Shown: piece after piece, positions 63,759 through 64,000 of the stretch
How positions within the stretch are numbered: the stretch's first letter is position 1
Layout of the letters: each line of letters starts with the position of its first letter
Assembly (NCBI GenBank): GCA_023418915.1
Contig: JAEZYU010000038.1
Location: 186,001 to 250,000 of the forward strand
Origin: Bacillota bacterium
Lineage (GTDB): Bacteria > Bacillota > Clostridia > Acetivibrionales > DTU013
Reading direction: 5' to 3'
Length of the DNA stretch: 64,000 nt
Translations under genes and position numbers: made by a program
The notes under the pieces: model-generated
What the model saw: only the letters and a program-made list of their open reading frames with translations
Database searches by the model: none
What the model was told of the DNA's origin: nothing

Positions 63759-64000
63759 TCACAAGCCTATTTGCAGCATTACAGTGTACTCACACACATC
63801 CACTGCTTTATCAATTATGGGAGCATCAACGTCAGTATCCTCCATCTGAGTATCTGTGCTATAGGATGACTTGACTGAAGTGTCTGCGTTATCGTCCGAT
63901 TTGACCGAAGCATAGGATAACTCCATCTGAGTATCTGAGCTATACGCTAGCTCAATCGGAGCGTCTGCGTAATAAGTCAGCTTGTATGCAAGGGTTTCAT
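63759..64000 (-). CDS. C-terminal part of a repeat-rich protein cut by the window edge
   Basis: A frame open from the right edge to a TGA at 63759 gives 79 residues. The start lies outside the window. It contains near-repeats (AYSSDTQMELSYASV, then SYSTDTQMEDTDVDA; DDNADTSVKS) and ends CEYTVMLQIGL. The DNA repeat CTCCATCTGAGTATCTG(T/A)GCTATA occurs twice (about 63840 and 63920). I cannot name a family. It could be a real gene with an in-frame minisatellite, as elsewhere in this window, or a chance frame through repeats. Confidence 0.4.
   Translation of the reverse strand, partial: ETLAYKLTYYADAPIELAYSSDTQMELSYASVKSDDNADTSVKSSYSTDTQMEDTDVDAPIIDKAVDVCEYTVMLQIGL

Noticed and set aside
1..64000. 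tRNA, rRNA or riboswitch genes
   Set aside because: None of the long leaders I read showed a riboswitch core, and no cloverleaf or rRNA sequence was recognised; a covariance-model search would be decisive.

Overview
The window looks like a low-to-moderate GC member of the Firmicutes, most likely class Clostridia. The support is strong GGAGG-type ribosome binding sites before nearly every gene, frequent GTG and TTG starts, SLH-domain wall proteins, BlaI/BlaR1 and GntR/DeoR regulators, and an ISL3-type insertion element. No tRNA, rRNA or CRISPR array was seen. Most genes lie on the minus strand.

1-6.6 kb is a sugar or polyol catabolic locus. The minus strand carries a PfkB kinase, a class II aldolase and a DeoR regulator that runs off the left edge, plus an old-yellow-enzyme oxidoreductase. 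Divergent from the last is a sugar isomerase/epimerase with a zinc alcohol/polyol dehydrogenase. A second carbohydrate locus at 18-21.2 kb has a GntR regulator, an FGGY kinase and deoxyribose-phosphate aldolase (DeoC), next to a chemoreceptor and a VOC protein. 6.8-15 kb looks GC-richer than its surroundings. It holds a 1593-residue SLH surface protein, a DUF2442 protein, a MalT-like LuxR regulator, a decayed DUF1016 gene and a small XRE regulator.

21.6-29 kb holds an E2-like acyltransferase without its catalytic His, a PurF paralogue without its catalytic Cys, arginase, a second SLH protein, a lipoprotein and a small membrane protein. 29-36 kb is a complete oligopeptide importer operon (oppA-B-C-D-F order) with stem-loops between cistrons. 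36.4-39.9 kb is a heterodimeric ABC exporter.

40-55.3 kb is accessory housekeeping: a DUF3795-S51 peptidase fusion, a WYL regulator, a nucleotidyltransferase, an APH-kinase fusion, a YdcF protein, cytidine deaminase, a BlaR1/BlaI pair with a large dyad operator, two GNATs, a methyltransferase, a phosphotransferase and RsgA. This stretch is littered with short tandem repeats, both between genes and in frame inside them.

56,022-59,920 is an intact 3,899-bp ISL3-type element. It has matching terminal inverted repeats and a perfect 8-bp target duplication (TAACAGAA). Besides its transposase it carries a 103-residue unknown protein, an XRE regulator and a SAM methyltransferase. It is the clearest candidate for a poorly described system in the window. 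To its right are two small genes, a GrpB/pyrophosphatase/P-loop kinase triple fusion, a Nudix hydrolase and the tail of a repeat-rich protein cut by the window edge.
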